Shown here: in pieces, positions 7,342 to 15,600 of the stretch
Layout of the letters: each line of letters begins with the position of its first letter
How positions within the stretch are numbered: position 1 is the first letter of the stretch
Assembly: GCF_000425505.1 (NCBI RefSeq)
Contig: NZ_AUDO01000009.1
Coordinates: forward strand, 1 to 64,000
Reading direction: 5' to 3'
Length of the DNA stretch: 64,000 nucleotides
From: Flavobacterium frigidarium DSM 17623
Lineage (GTDB): Bacteria > Bacteroidota > Bacteroidia > Flavobacteriales > Flavobacteriaceae
Program-made: the position numbers and the translations under genes
The notes under the pieces: model-generated
What the model was told of the DNA's origin: nothing
Seen by the model: only the letters and a program-made list of their open reading frames with translations
Database searches by the model: none

Positions 7342-7890
7342 ATGTCAGTAAAAATTAGATTACAAAGACACGGTAAAAAAGGAAAACCTTTTTACTGGGT
7401 TGTAGCTGCAGATGCACGCTCAAAAAGAGATGGTAAATACTTAGAGAAAATCGGTACTTACAATCCAAACACAAACCCAGCAACTATCGACTTAAACCTT
7501 GATAGTGCAGTTAGATGGTTACACAATGGTGCACAACCAACTGATACTGCTAAAGCAATTCTTTCTTACAAAGGAGCTTTATTGAAACATCACCTTGATG
7601 GTGGTATCCGTAAAGGTGCCTTAACTCAAGAGCAAGCTGATGCAAAATTAGCTGCTTGGTTAGAAGCTAAAAACGGAACTGTTGACGCTAAGAAAGATGG
7701 TTTATCAAAAGCGCAAGCTGATGTTAAAGCTAAAGCTTTTAAAGCAGAGCAAGACGTTAATGCAAAAAGATTAGCTGCTGCTGCACAAGCTGAAGCTGAT
7801 GCAATTGCTGCTGCTACTCCAGCTGAAGAAGTTGAAGTATCTGAAGAAGCTCCTGCTGCTGAAGAAAACAACGAAGAAACTCAAGCATAA
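7342..7890 (+). CDS. rpsP: 30S ribosomal protein bS16
   Basis: 182 residues. The conserved bS16 core (1-85: SVKIRLQRHGKKGKPFYWVV, KRDGKYLEKIGTYNPN, AVRWLHNGAQPTDT) is followed by a long Lys/Ala/Glu-rich C-terminal extension. Most bacterial bS16 proteins are 80-90 residues; the extended acidic/alanine tail is typical of Bacteroidota. It is the first gene of rpsP-rimM, the usual pairing of ribosomal protein and 30S maturation factor. Start is ATG just after the leader hairpin. Confidence 0.97.
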   Translation: MSVKIRLQRHGKKGKPFYWVVAADARSKRDGKYLEKIGTYNPNTNPATIDLNLDSAVRWLHNGAQPTDTAKAILSYKGALLKHHLDGGIRKGALTQEQADAKLAAWLEAKNGTVDAKKDGLSKAQADVKAKAFKAEQDVNAKRLAAAAQAEADAIAAATPAEEVEVSEEAPAAEENNEETQA

Positions 7891-7905
7891 ATTTAAAAAG
7901 CGAAG

Positions 7906-8430
7906 ATGCGTAAAGAAGATTGTTTCTATTTAGGTAAAATCGCCAAAAAATTCAGCTTCAAAGGTGAAGTCTTGGCTTATTTAGACACAGACGAACCTGA
8001 GTTGTACGAAAACTTGGAATCAGTGTTTGTTGAATGCAACAAACACTTGATTCCTTTTTTTATTGAAAGTAGCTCCCTACACAAAAACGACTTTTTACGA
8101 GTTCGTTTTGAAGACGTTACAAATGAGGAAGAGGCAGAAGCAATTTTAGGCAACGACCTTTACCTACCCTTAAAAATGTTACCTAAACTTTCTGGTAACA
8201 AATTCTATTTTCATGAAGTCATTGGTTTTGAAATCGAAGACCAGCGATTAGGCTTTGTGGGAGAAATTCAATCAGTGAACGATACTACAGCACAACCTTT
8301 ATTTGAAGTGATTAAAGATGGTGTCGAAATGTTTATTCCTATGATTGACCACTTCCTAATAAAAATAGATAGAGAAAATAAAAAGATCATCATGGACTTG
8401 CCAGAAGGTTTAGTCGAAATGTATCTTTAG
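7906..8430 (+). CDS. rimM: 16S rRNA processing protein RimM
   Basis: 174 residues, the usual length. The N-terminal RimM barrel (about 5-85, FYLGKIAKKFSFKGEVLAYL) is followed by the PRC-barrel domain (about 95-170, FYFHEVIGFEIED, LFEVIKDGVEMFIPMID). RimM binds uS19 during maturation of the 30S head. It starts 15 nt after rpsP and is co-transcribed with it. Confidence 0.97.
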   Translation: MRKEDCFYLGKIAKKFSFKGEVLAYLDTDEPELYENLESVFVECNKHLIPFFIESSSLHKNDFLRVRFEDVTNEEEAEAILGNDLYLPLKMLPKLSGNKFYFHEVIGFEIEDQRLGFVGEIQSVNDTTAQPLFEVIKDGVEMFIPMIDHFLIKIDRENKKIIMDLPEGLVEMYL

Positions 8431-8484
8431 AAAGCTTTAATCGGCAACTTGTTTAATCGTTTCATCGAAAAAACGCCATTCTTC

Positions 8485-9198
8485 ATGTCTCAATTCAAAT
8501 TTAAAAAATTCGCTGTAGAACAAGATCGTTGTGCTATGAAAATAGGTACTGATGGTGTTTTACTTGGCGCCTGGACTCCCATTAATACTAATCCAATTAG
8601 TGTCTTAGACATTGGTACTGGAACAGGTATTATTGCTTTAATGTTAGCACAAAGGACTAGTGCTGAGCAAATTGATGCCTTAGAAATTGATGAAGAAGCC
8701 TATGAACAAGCAGTGGAGAATTTTGAAAACTCTCCTTGGAGTGATCGTTTATTTTGTTTTCATGCAGGCTTAGATGAATTTATCGAAGAACCCGAAGATG
8801 AGTATGATTTAATTGTCTCCAACCCCCCTTTTTATAGCGAAGATTATAAAACGGATAATGAACAACGCGATTTAGCACGTTTTCAAGATGCCATGCCCTT
8901 TGAAGATTTAATCGAAGCTGCCGCAATGTTCTTGTCTGACGACGGAATTTTTTCGACCATTATTCCCTTTAAAGAAGAAGAGCAATTTATAGCTCTAGCT
9001 GTTGAAGCAGAATTATACCCCGTGAAAATTACTCGTGTAAAAGGCACTCCTACAAGCGAAATCAAACGTAGTTTATTGGCTTTTAGCCGAAATGAAATTG
9101 GTAATTTTCCAGTTGATGAATTAACTATAGAAATAAGCCGACACAATTACACTCCAGAATACACTGCTTTGACAAAGGATTTTTATTTGAAAATGTAA
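8485..9198 (+). CDS. trmN6: tRNA1(Val) (adenine-37-N6)-methyltransferase, YfiC/TrmN6 family
   Basis: 237 residues from the ATG at 8485 (MSQFKFKKFAVEQ). A TTG 36 bp upstream would add a non-conserved extension and is less likely. This is a Rossmann SAM-dependent methyltransferase: the N-terminal signature KIGTDGVLLGAW, motif I VLDIGTGTGIIALMLAQ, and the catalytic SNPPF motif typical of N6-adenine methyltransferases. It modifies A37 of tRNA-Val in the cytoplasm. It lies 54 bp after rimM, probably in the same transcript. Confidence 0.9.
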   Translation: MSQFKFKKFAVEQDRCAMKIGTDGVLLGAWTPINTNPISVLDIGTGTGIIALMLAQRTSAEQIDALEIDEEAYEQAVENFENSPWSDRLFCFHAGLDEFIEEPEDEYDLIVSNPPFYSEDYKTDNEQRDLARFQDAMPFEDLIEAAAMFLSDDGIFSTIIPFKEEEQFIALAVEAELYPVKITRVKGTPTSEIKRSLLAFSRNEIGNFPVDELTIEISRHNYTPEYTALTKDFYLKM

Positions 9199-9364
9199 TT
9201 TCTACTTCGCAACACACTTGATACTTCTTCTGGTTAAGAATATAATATTTAATCATAAAGAATTCATTACATGAATTTTGCCCTACCTATCATTCATAAA
9301 CTATCGCTACTGCAAATCTTCAATAAAAATACTTTTGTTTTAAAAATATAACAATATATAATGG

Positions 9365-9392
9365 TTTTGTTATATTTCTTTGTGTAAATTTG
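9365..9392 (+). promoter_or_regulatory. Probable promoter of the acyl-CoA dehydrogenase gene
   Basis: TTTTG (9365-9369) and TAAATTTG (9385-9392) lie 15 bp apart; the -7 box is perfect and the spacing slightly short. This gives a leader of roughly 90 nt. Confidence 0.45.
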
Positions 9393-9488
9393 TTAAGAAC
9401 TTTACTGTTATCTGGCGGATTAAACCGTTCTATTTGAAATTAACAGTACTCTTTACCCAACGCTATTTCTAAATTCAAAGATAAAACC

Positions 9489-10667
9489 ATGAAACCAGAC
9501 TTATTTCAAGCTCCAGATTATTATAACTTAGATGACTTATTAACTGATGAGCACAAACTAGTGCGCGATTCTGCTCGTGCATGGGTTAAAAAAGAAGTAT
9601 CCCCTATAATTGAAGACTTCGCTCAAAGAGCTGAATTCCCAAAACAAATTATCAAAGGTCTTGGCGAAATTGGTGGTTTTGGACCTTATATTCCTGAAGA
9701 ATATGGCGGTGCTGGTTTAGACCAAATTTCTTATGGTTTGATCATGCAAGAAATTGAGCGTGGCGACTCTGGTGTTCGCTCTACTTCATCTGTGCAATCA
9801 TCGTTAGTGATGTATCCTATTTGGAAATACGGTAACGAAGAACAGCGAATGAAATATTTACCCAAGTTAGCTACTGGCGAATTCATGGGTTGTTTTGGAC
9901 TGACGGAACCTAATTATGGATCTGATCCAGGAAGCATGATTACCAACTTTAAGGATATGGGTGACCATTACTTATTGAATGGTGCCAAAATGTGGATTTC
10001 TAACGCACCATTTGCCGATATCGCAGTGGTATGGGCAAAAAACGAAGAAGGAAGAATACACGGTCTAATCGTAGAGCGTGGAATGGAAGGCTTTACAACT
10101 CCCGAAACTCATAATAAATGGTCATTACGCGCATCATCTACAGGTGAATTGATTTTTGATAATGTAAAAATTCCTAAAGAAAATCTTTTACCTAACAAAT
10201 CAGGATTAGGAGCACCACTTGGTTGTTTAGATTCTGCTCGTTATGGCATTGCTTGGGGAGCTATTGGTGCCGCAATGGATTGTTACGACACGGCTTTGCG
10301 TTATGCGAAAGAGCGCATTCAATTTGACAAACCCATCGCCGGAACACAATTACAGCAAAAGAAATTAGCTGAAATGATTACTGAAATCACCAAAGCACAA
10401 TTATTAACTTGGAGACTAGGTGTTTTAAGAAATGAAAGTCGCGCTACAACCGCACAAATTTCTATGGCAAAAAGAAACAATGTCGACATGGCAATACATA
10501 TCGCGCGAGAAGCAAGACAAATGTTGGGCGGAATGGGAATCACTGGAGAGTACTCTATTATGCGTCACATGATGAACTTAGAATCGGTAATTACCTATGA
10601 AGGAACACACGATATTCATCTCTTAATTACCGGAATGGATATTACTGGAATTCCGGCCTTTAAATAA
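9489..10667 (+). CDS. Acyl-CoA dehydrogenase, glutaryl-CoA dehydrogenase type
   Basis: 392 residues, normal for the family. It is an FAD-dependent dehydrogenase with N-terminal helical domain (16-125), middle beta domain with CFGLTEPNYGSDPGSM and MWISNAPFADIAVVWA, and C-terminal helical domain with RIQFDKPIAGTQLQQKKLAEM. The catalytic base is E371 in ITYEGTHDIH, the position used by glutaryl-CoA dehydrogenases, which also share the SVQSSLVMYPI segment. It would oxidatively decarboxylate glutaryl-CoA to crotonyl-CoA in lysine degradation. The gene stands alone and is followed by a terminator. Confidence 0.9.
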   Translation: MKPDLFQAPDYYNLDDLLTDEHKLVRDSARAWVKKEVSPIIEDFAQRAEFPKQIIKGLGEIGGFGPYIPEEYGGAGLDQISYGLIMQEIERGDSGVRSTSSVQSSLVMYPIWKYGNEEQRMKYLPKLATGEFMGCFGLTEPNYGSDPGSMITNFKDMGDHYLLNGAKMWISNAPFADIAVVWAKNEEGRIHGLIVERGMEGFTTPETHNKWSLRASSTGELIFDNVKIPKENLLPNKSGLGAPLGCLDSARYGIAWGAIGAAMDCYDTALRYAKERIQFDKPIAGTQLQQKKLAEMITEITKAQLLTWRLGVLRNESRATTAQISMAKRNNVDMAIHIAREARQMLGGMGITGEYSIMRHMMNLESVITYEGTHDIHLLITGMDITGIPAFK

Positions 10668-10704
10668 TATAAAACTGCTATTAAGCTATTTGTTAAATTG
10701 ATAG

Positions 10705-10735
10705 AAAAAGCTTCTTGGTAACAAGAAGCTTTTTT
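10705..10735 (+). terminator. Rho-independent terminator of the acyl-CoA dehydrogenase gene
   Basis: A perfect stem AAAAAGCTTCTTG / CAAGAAGCTTTTT with GTAA loop and trailing T run, only 24 bp before the next start codon. Confidence 0.88.
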
Positions 10736-10758
10736 ATATTTACACAAAATTAGAAACT

Positions 10759-11541
10759 ATGACTATTCAGCACATCAACGACAAAATTCAGCCCCAAAAA
10801 GAACTGTTGTTGCAACACTCACTGTATAATAAAGTTAAAAGCATTCAAGATTTACAATGCTTTTTAGAAAATCACGTTTATGCAGTATGGGATTTCATGT
10901 CATTATTAAAAGCGCTTCAAGCAAAATTAACGTGCACAACAACTCCTTGGTTTGCCACTGCAAATCCTGAGACACGTTACTTGATTAACGAAATTGTTCT
11001 AGCTGAAGAATCTGATCTAAGTATCGATGGTCGTCGCCAAAGCCATTACGAAATGTACATTGAAGCAATGCAAGATTGCGGAGCAAATACAGATGACATC
11101 AAACATTTCTTAGCTGAAATTAACTCATTGCAAAACATATTTGTAGCTATCAAAACAAGTAGTTTACATCCAAATATTAAAGCATTTTTAGATTTTACCT
11201 TTCGAGTAATCGAAGAAGGAAAACCACACGAAATAGCTGCTGCTTTCACCTTTGGTAGAGAAGATTTGATCCCAAGCATGTTTACTGCAATTTTGAAGAA
11301 TTTTCAAGCTAATTTCCCTGATACTGACTTATCTAAACTAATCTATTATTTTGAAAGACATATAGAATTAGATGCAGACGAGCATGGACCTATGGCAATG
11401 CAAATGATCAACGAACTATGTGGAGACGACGCTCAAAAATGGTATGAAGTAGAACAAGTTTCGATTCATGCACTAGAGAGAAGAATTGGACTATGGAATG
11501 CAATTGAAGAAACAATTAGCATAAAAGAAGTGGTTGCATAA
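10759..11541 (+). CDS. DUF3050 family protein (haem-oxygenase-like fold)
   Basis: 260 residues matching the DUF3050 family: FLENHVYAVWDFMSLLKALQ near the N-terminus, TRYLINEIVLAEESD, FTFGREDLIPSMF, and YYFERHIELDADEHGPMA. The conserved Glu/His residues (ENHV, EESD, ERHIELDADEH) resemble a di-iron or haem-oxygenase-like helical bundle. No enzymatic activity is established for the family. It starts 24 bp after the preceding terminator, so its promoter must overlap that region. Confidence 0.85.
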   Translation: MTIQHINDKIQPQKELLLQHSLYNKVKSIQDLQCFLENHVYAVWDFMSLLKALQAKLTCTTTPWFATANPETRYLINEIVLAEESDLSIDGRRQSHYEMYIEAMQDCGANTDDIKHFLAEINSLQNIFVAIKTSSLHPNIKAFLDFTFRVIEEGKPHEIAAAFTFGREDLIPSMFTAILKNFQANFPDTDLSKLIYYFERHIELDADEHGPMAMQMINELCGDDAQKWYEVEQVSIHALERRIGLWNAIEETISIKEVVA

Positions 11542-11597
11542 AAAACATTATTTACACCCAGACGTAAATAGTAATATAAGCAATACAGGTTACCATC

Positions 11598-12317
11598 ATG
11601 AGAAAGTTCACAAACTATTTTTGCCTATTATTGACAATAACCTTGTTTTTGTCATGCTCAACCGCAAATACTAGCATTAAAAACAAGGATAATTTACAGG
11701 AAGTTAAAGAAACAATTAAATATTTGGCTTTAGGAGATAGTTATACAATTGGCGAAAGCGTATGTGAGACGTGCCGCTTTCCCGTACAACTTAAACAAAA
11801 ATTAGATAGTTCGAATCTGAATAAAAATGTTTCACTAGAAATTATCGCAAAAACGGGCTGGACAACTACTGATTTGTTAAAAGCTATAGAAGCTAAAAAA
11901 CCACCATCAAATTATGATTTGGTTACGCTACTTATAGGAGTTAATAATCAATATCAAAATAAGGATTTTAAGCTCTATGAGAAAGAGTTTGCTGAACTAG
12001 TAACTAAGGCTACTATTTTTGCAAAGGGAGATCGTAAAAATGTGATTGTACTATCTATTCCTGACTACGCTTATACTCCGTACGGGGATAAATCTGGAAA
12101 ATTTAAAACTATAACCACAGAGTTAGCAAAATATAACGCTTTTGCAAAAAAATATTGTCAGCAACGAGAAATACGCTATATCAATATTACTGATATTACA
12201 AAAGAGGGATTAAAGAATCCCAAATTAACTGCTACAGATGGCTTGCACCCATCAGAAATTACCTATTCTAAATTTGTAGATCGAATAGCACCAATTGCCT
12301 TACAAGTTATCAAATAG
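11598..12317 (+). CDS. SGNH/GDSL-type hydrolase lipoprotein
   Basis: 239 residues with a lipoprotein signal (LLTITLFLSCS) and an SGNH-hydrolase domain. Block I is ALGDSYTIGESV with the nucleophile Ser, block III is LLIGVNNQYQ, and block V is TDGLHPSE with the Asp and His of the catalytic triad. It is likely a periplasmic or outer-membrane esterase/lipase; the substrate cannot be told. It is monocistronic and followed by a bidirectional terminator. Confidence 0.9.
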   Translation: MRKFTNYFCLLLTITLFLSCSTANTSIKNKDNLQEVKETIKYLALGDSYTIGESVCETCRFPVQLKQKLDSSNLNKNVSLEIIAKTGWTTTDLLKAIEAKKPPSNYDLVTLLIGVNNQYQNKDFKLYEKEFAELVTKATIFAKGDRKNVIVLSIPDYAYTPYGDKSGKFKTITTELAKYNAFAKKYCQQREIRYINITDITKEGLKNPKLTATDGLHPSEITYSKFVDRIAPIALQVIK

Positions 12318-12320
12318 TAA

Positions 12321-12360
12321 AAAAGTCCCCAACGGTGTATTACTATTGGGGACTTTTTTT
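12321..12360. terminator. Bidirectional terminator between GDSL and ferredoxin genes
   Basis: Stem AAAAGTCCCCAA / TTGGGGACTTTT with a 13-nt loop and a T run on each strand; it separates convergent genes. Confidence 0.88.
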
Positions 12361-12376
12361 TATAAATGCAGTACGC

Positions 12377-12694
12377 TTAGTTTTCAGGAGCAAGCTCTAA
12401 TTCTAAGCCTTCCAAATCTTCGGTAATTGGGATTTGACAACCTAAACGGCTATTTGACTTCACGTAAAACGCTTCTGATAGCATCGCCTCTTCATCATCA
12501 CCCATTTCTGGTAATTGCACGTCGTTAAGAACATAACATTGACAAGAAGCACACATTGCCATACCACCACAAGTTCCTTCAACAGGAAGCTCGTATGCCT
12601 TGCATAATTCCATTATATTCATTGCCATATCTGTAGGAGCCTGTAACTCATGCACAGTTCCTTCACGATCTTTAATTTTAATTAATACGTCCAT
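12377..12694 (-). CDS. [2Fe-2S] ferredoxin (adrenodoxin/plant-like fold)
   Basis: 105 residues with the cluster motif C42-x5-C48-x2-C51 (GTCGGMAMCASC) and the fourth ligand C86 (SRLGCQIPI), the arrangement of adrenodoxin/ISC-type ferredoxins. It acts as a cytoplasmic electron carrier, probably for Fe-S assembly given the NifU-like and Mrp genes just upstream on the same strand. The 150-bp gap from the NifU gene leaves open whether they share a transcript. Confidence 0.93.
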   Translation of the reverse strand: MDVLIKIKDREGTVHELQAPTDMAMNIMELCKAYELPVEGTCGGMAMCASCQCYVLNDVQLPEMGDDEEAMLSEAFYVKSNSRLGCQIPITEDLEGLELELAPEN

Positions 12695-12846
12695 AAAATA
12701 ATTATGAGTTAGTTATTGTGAGTGGTAAGCTTAAAACGGCGCGACTTTGCAGTCATGCCTACTTATAAAACAAAACAATTTTAAGAAATAAGATTCATGC
12801 CCTTAACAGCATTACATCCTTTCCTTAAAATTGCTTTATTTCAATT

Positions 12847-13086
12847 TTATAGAATATTTACAACAGTTTCTATTTGTGGAGCAAACTTTTTAATAGTCGT
12901 TTCCACACCTGCTTTAAGCGTCATTTGGTTCACACTGCAACTAGTACAAGCACCTTCAAGACGCACTTTGACATGCTTGTCTTCTTCGATAGAAATGAGA
13001 GTAATATCACCACCATCAGATTTTAAGAAAGGTCGAATCTCTTCTAACGCTTTTTGAACTTCAATCGTTAATTCTTCTGTTGTCAT
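12847..13086 (-). CDS. NifU-type Fe-S cluster scaffold protein (C-terminal domain only)
   Basis: 79 residues comprising just the NifU C-terminal domain: RPFLKSDGGDITLI and the cluster-binding CTSCSVNQMTLK (CxxC). Stand-alone proteins of this kind (Nfu type) carry or transfer Fe-S clusters. It is directly downstream of the Mrp ATPase gene (36-bp gap), consistent with one Fe-S assembly or transfer unit. Confidence 0.92.
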   Translation of the reverse strand: MTTEELTIEVQKALEEIRPFLKSDGGDITLISIEEDKHVKVRLEGACTSCSVNQMTLKAGVETTIKKFAPQIETVVNIL

Positions 13087-13122
13087 TTTGTATATTTTAA
13101 AGATTTATAGCAATAAATCTTA

Positions 13123-14250
13123 TTATTTTTTTACCGCAGAACATCCTGCCATAGTTGTAATTTTAATGGCTTCGGTAGCAGGTAAACTATCGTTTCTTCT
13201 CACTGTCTCTTCGACAACGTTACGAGTAATAGTTTCAAACACTGAAGCTACAATTGAACCTTCTTGCATTGCTGCTGGACGACCAAAATCTCCTGCTTCA
13301 CGTATAGATTGTACAATAGGAACTTCTCCTAAGAAAGGCACATCTAAATCTTCTGCAAGATTTTTTGCTCCTTCTTGACCAAAGATATAATACTTATTCT
13401 CAGGCAATTCTTCTGGTGTGAAGTAAGCCATGTTTTCGATAATTCCTAAAACAGGAACATTGATTGCCTCAGATAAAAACATCGAAACTCCCTTTTTAGC
13501 ATCTGCTAAAGCAACTGCTTGCGGTGTACTTACAACAACTGCTCCAGTAACTGGTAACGATTGCATGATAGAAAGGTGAATGTCTCCTGTTCCTGGAGGT
13601 AAATCGATTAACATAAAATCTAATTCGCCCCAATCTGCATCAAAGATCATTTGGTTCAATGCTTTTGAAGCCATAGGACCTCTCCAAATTACTGCTTGAC
13701 TTGGAGCAGTAAAAAACCCAATAGAAAGCATTTTAACCTCATAGCTCTCAACAGGTTTCATTTTTGATTTCCCATCTACTGTAACAGAGATTGGTTTTTC
13801 ATTCTCAACATCAAACATAATTGGCATAGACGGACCATAGATATCAGCATCTAAAACACCCACTTTAAATCCCATTTTTGCTAACGAAACTGCCAAGTTT
13901 GCAGTAACTGTAGATTTCCCTACTCCTCCTTTACCAGAAGCTACAGCAACAATATTTTTGATTCCAGGAATAGATTTTCCTTTAATTTCAGCTTTTTCAG
14001 CAACTTGAACCTTGCTGTTTATTTTTATTTTTGCATCGGCAGAAACTAACTCTAAGATTGTTTTTTTTATGTCGTCTTCAGCACGTTTCTTTATATGCAT
14101 TGCTGGTGTACTTAATACTAAATCAACGACTACTTCATCTCCAAAAGTAAGTACGTTTGCAATGGCACCGCTTTCTACCATATTTTTTCCTTCTCCTGCA
14201 ATAGTTATGGTCTCTAAAGCTTTAAGAATTTCTTTTCTATCTAATTTCAT
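13123..14250 (-). CDS. mrp: Mrp/NBP35-family P-loop ATPase, Fe-S carrier type
   Basis: 375 residues: an N-terminal MIP18/DUF59-like domain (1-80) then a MinD-like ATPase with deviant Walker A G106-KGGVGKST, and LPPGTGD. In many homologues a CxxC pair follows the ENM segment and binds the cluster at the dimer interface; here the region reads GIIENMAYFTPEELPENK, without cysteines. The only Cys visible is near the C-terminus (MAGCSAVKK). It probably still loads or transports Fe-S clusters with the NifU-like partner encoded downstream. A -7 box TATCTTTG lies at 14324-14317. Confidence 0.92.
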   Translation of the reverse strand: MKLDRKEILKALETITIAGEGKNMVESGAIANVLTFGDEVVVDLVLSTPAMHIKKRAEDDIKKTILELVSADAKIKINSKVQVAEKAEIKGKSIPGIKNIVAVASGKGGVGKSTVTANLAVSLAKMGFKVGVLDADIYGPSMPIMFDVENEKPISVTVDGKSKMKPVESYEVKMLSIGFFTAPSQAVIWRGPMASKALNQMIFDADWGELDFMLIDLPPGTGDIHLSIMQSLPVTGAVVVSTPQAVALADAKKGVSMFLSEAINVPVLGIIENMAYFTPEELPENKYYIFGQEGAKNLAEDLDVPFLGEVPIVQSIREAGDFGRPAAMQEGSIVASVFETITRNVVEETVRRNDSLPATEAIKITTMAGCSAVKK

Positions 14251-14584
14251 TATAATGGACTATTATCAATTGGTATTTCAGTAAAAACAATATTTATTTA
14301 AACTGATTTCAGATTACAAAGATAAAGGATTAAGTTCTTATTGTAAAGAATTTAAATTAGATTTATTGATGTCCAAATTTGCTGCGTTTATGATAGCAAA
14401 AAACTACTAAAAACAGCCTGTGAACGAAAAGAGCACGTTTTAATAAATAATCTACTTGCAAACCTAATTGTAAGAAATAAAACTAAGGAATTATCTTAGA
14501 TCCTTATCACAATGTAATGGAAGAATTCATAGAGGCACTTACTTAAAACATCGCTTAGCTAACTACTTAGACCCAATCTACCTC
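14251..14584. other. Intergenic region with mrp promoter
   Basis: About 330 bp without coding potential. On the minus strand TATCTTTG (14324-14317) is a good -7 box for mrp. The rest is AT-rich and featureless to the eye. Confidence 0.5.
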
Positions 14585-15184
14585 TTATATTTTAACTTGG
14601 CTCCAGTTTTCACCTGATTTGATTCTTCTAATTTGCATTTCGCTAACACCAAATTGTTTAGCAATCATTTTCAACCTTGTAGTTTGATCTGGCCTAGCTA
14701 GTATTTTTTTTATTAAAATCACCTTAGTAACAGTGAGTTTCCTTCCGTTTGATGCTAGGTTGTGTTTCACCAAATTTAATCTAGCTTGCTTAACATATGG
14801 ACTATTTCTTCGATGTTCGGCCACCTCTTCTTTGGTTGCCCATTTTAGATTTTGATAGTCATCATTATCGCGTTTTCGATCTAAGTGTAAAATATGAATT
14901 TGATCTTCAGAAGTCTTTGGAATAAAATATTGGGCAACAAGTTTATAAATAAAAAGATGTTTGTTTATAATCTCTCCATCGTTGTATAATTTATATTTGA
15001 ACAATCGATACCCATCAGTCATGGCACCTTTTAATTCTCTTGCAAATTTCATATTATCTACAAAGCTTATTAATCTTCCTTTGTTAGATACTGCATAACG
15101 TAGCTTCAGTTTATCCTCAAGCACGATCTCTTTAAACTCCTCATTTGGATAGAGTCTAATCATTTTCATTTTGTCAAGTTTCAT
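14585..15184 (-). CDS. NUMOD4/HNH endonuclease-like protein
   Basis: 199 residues from the ATG at 15184 (MKLDKMKMIRLYPNE); an upstream ATG at 15232 would add 16 residues, and a start at 15169 is also possible. The N-terminal NUMOD4-like segment (RYAVSNKGRLISF) is followed by an HNH-like motif (LHLDRKRDNDDYQNLKWATKEE, with the His, Asp, Asn spacing) and a C-terminal helix-turn-helix (MIAKQFGVSEMQIRRIKSGE). This is the architecture of phage and intron HNH homing endonucleases; free-standing copies are frequent in flavobacterial chromosomes. It lies downstream of the alkyltransferase-like gene, within about 60 bp. Active nuclease status is uncertain. Confidence 0.75.
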   Translation of the reverse strand: MKLDKMKMIRLYPNEEFKEIVLEDKLKLRYAVSNKGRLISFVDNMKFARELKGAMTDGYRLFKYKLYNDGEIINKHLFIYKLVAQYFIPKTSEDQIHILHLDRKRDNDDYQNLKWATKEEVAEHRRNSPYVKQARLNLVKHNLASNGRKLTVTKVILIKKILARPDQTTRLKMIAKQFGVSEMQIRRIKSGENWSQVKI

Positions 15185-15241
15185 AAGATAAAATATTTTA
15201 AAGTTGGCGCTTTTAGAAGTTTTCATCTGCAAAAACGAACA

Positions 15242-15568
15242 TCATTCACTCATGGGTGGTTCCCAGAAATGTGTATCAAAATCAATTATTTGATTGTCTT
15301 CTACGGTAATTCCTTCACTTTCTAATAGCTGCTGCATAAGATTAGTGCCATCAAAATGAAATTTACCTGTAAGCAGCCCTTTTCTATTCACTACGCGATG
15401 TGCAGGAATGTCGGCGCGACTGTGTGAAGCATTCATTGCCCAACCTACCATTCGAGCAGATCGAGCAGCACCTAGCGCTTTTGCAATGGCACCATAAGAA
15501 GTGATTTTACCGTACGGTATTTGCTTAGCGATGACATAAACTCTTTCAAAAAAATTTTCGTCTGCCAT
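15242..15568 (-). CDS. Alkyltransferase-like protein (MGMT family without catalytic Cys)
   Basis: 108 residues covering only the DNA-binding domain of O6-alkylguanine-DNA alkyltransferase: IPYGKITSYGAIAKALG, ARSARMVGWAMN with the arginine finger, and the active-site region IPAHRVVNRKG. The usual PCHR cysteine is replaced by Ala (PAHR), so the protein cannot dealkylate DNA. It should act like ATL proteins, which flip O6-alkylguanine and hand the lesion to nucleotide excision repair. Start is ATG at 15568, a typical ATL length. Confidence 0.9.
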   Translation of the reverse strand: MADENFFERVYVIAKQIPYGKITSYGAIAKALGAARSARMVGWAMNASHSRADIPAHRVVNRKGLLTGKFHFDGTNLMQQLLESEGITVEDNQIIDFDTHFWEPPMSE

Positions 15569-15600
15569 AGTATTGTTAATGTAAGAAAGCTTTTTAATTA

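Noticed and set aside
8449-8484. TTG start extension of trmN6
   Set aside because: The extra residues are not family-like; the ATG at 8485 begins the conserved FKFKKFAVEQ region.
12797-13057. Plus-strand open frame opposite the NifU-like gene
   Set aside because: Antisense to a clear Fe-S scaffold gene with conserved CxxC; no family features.
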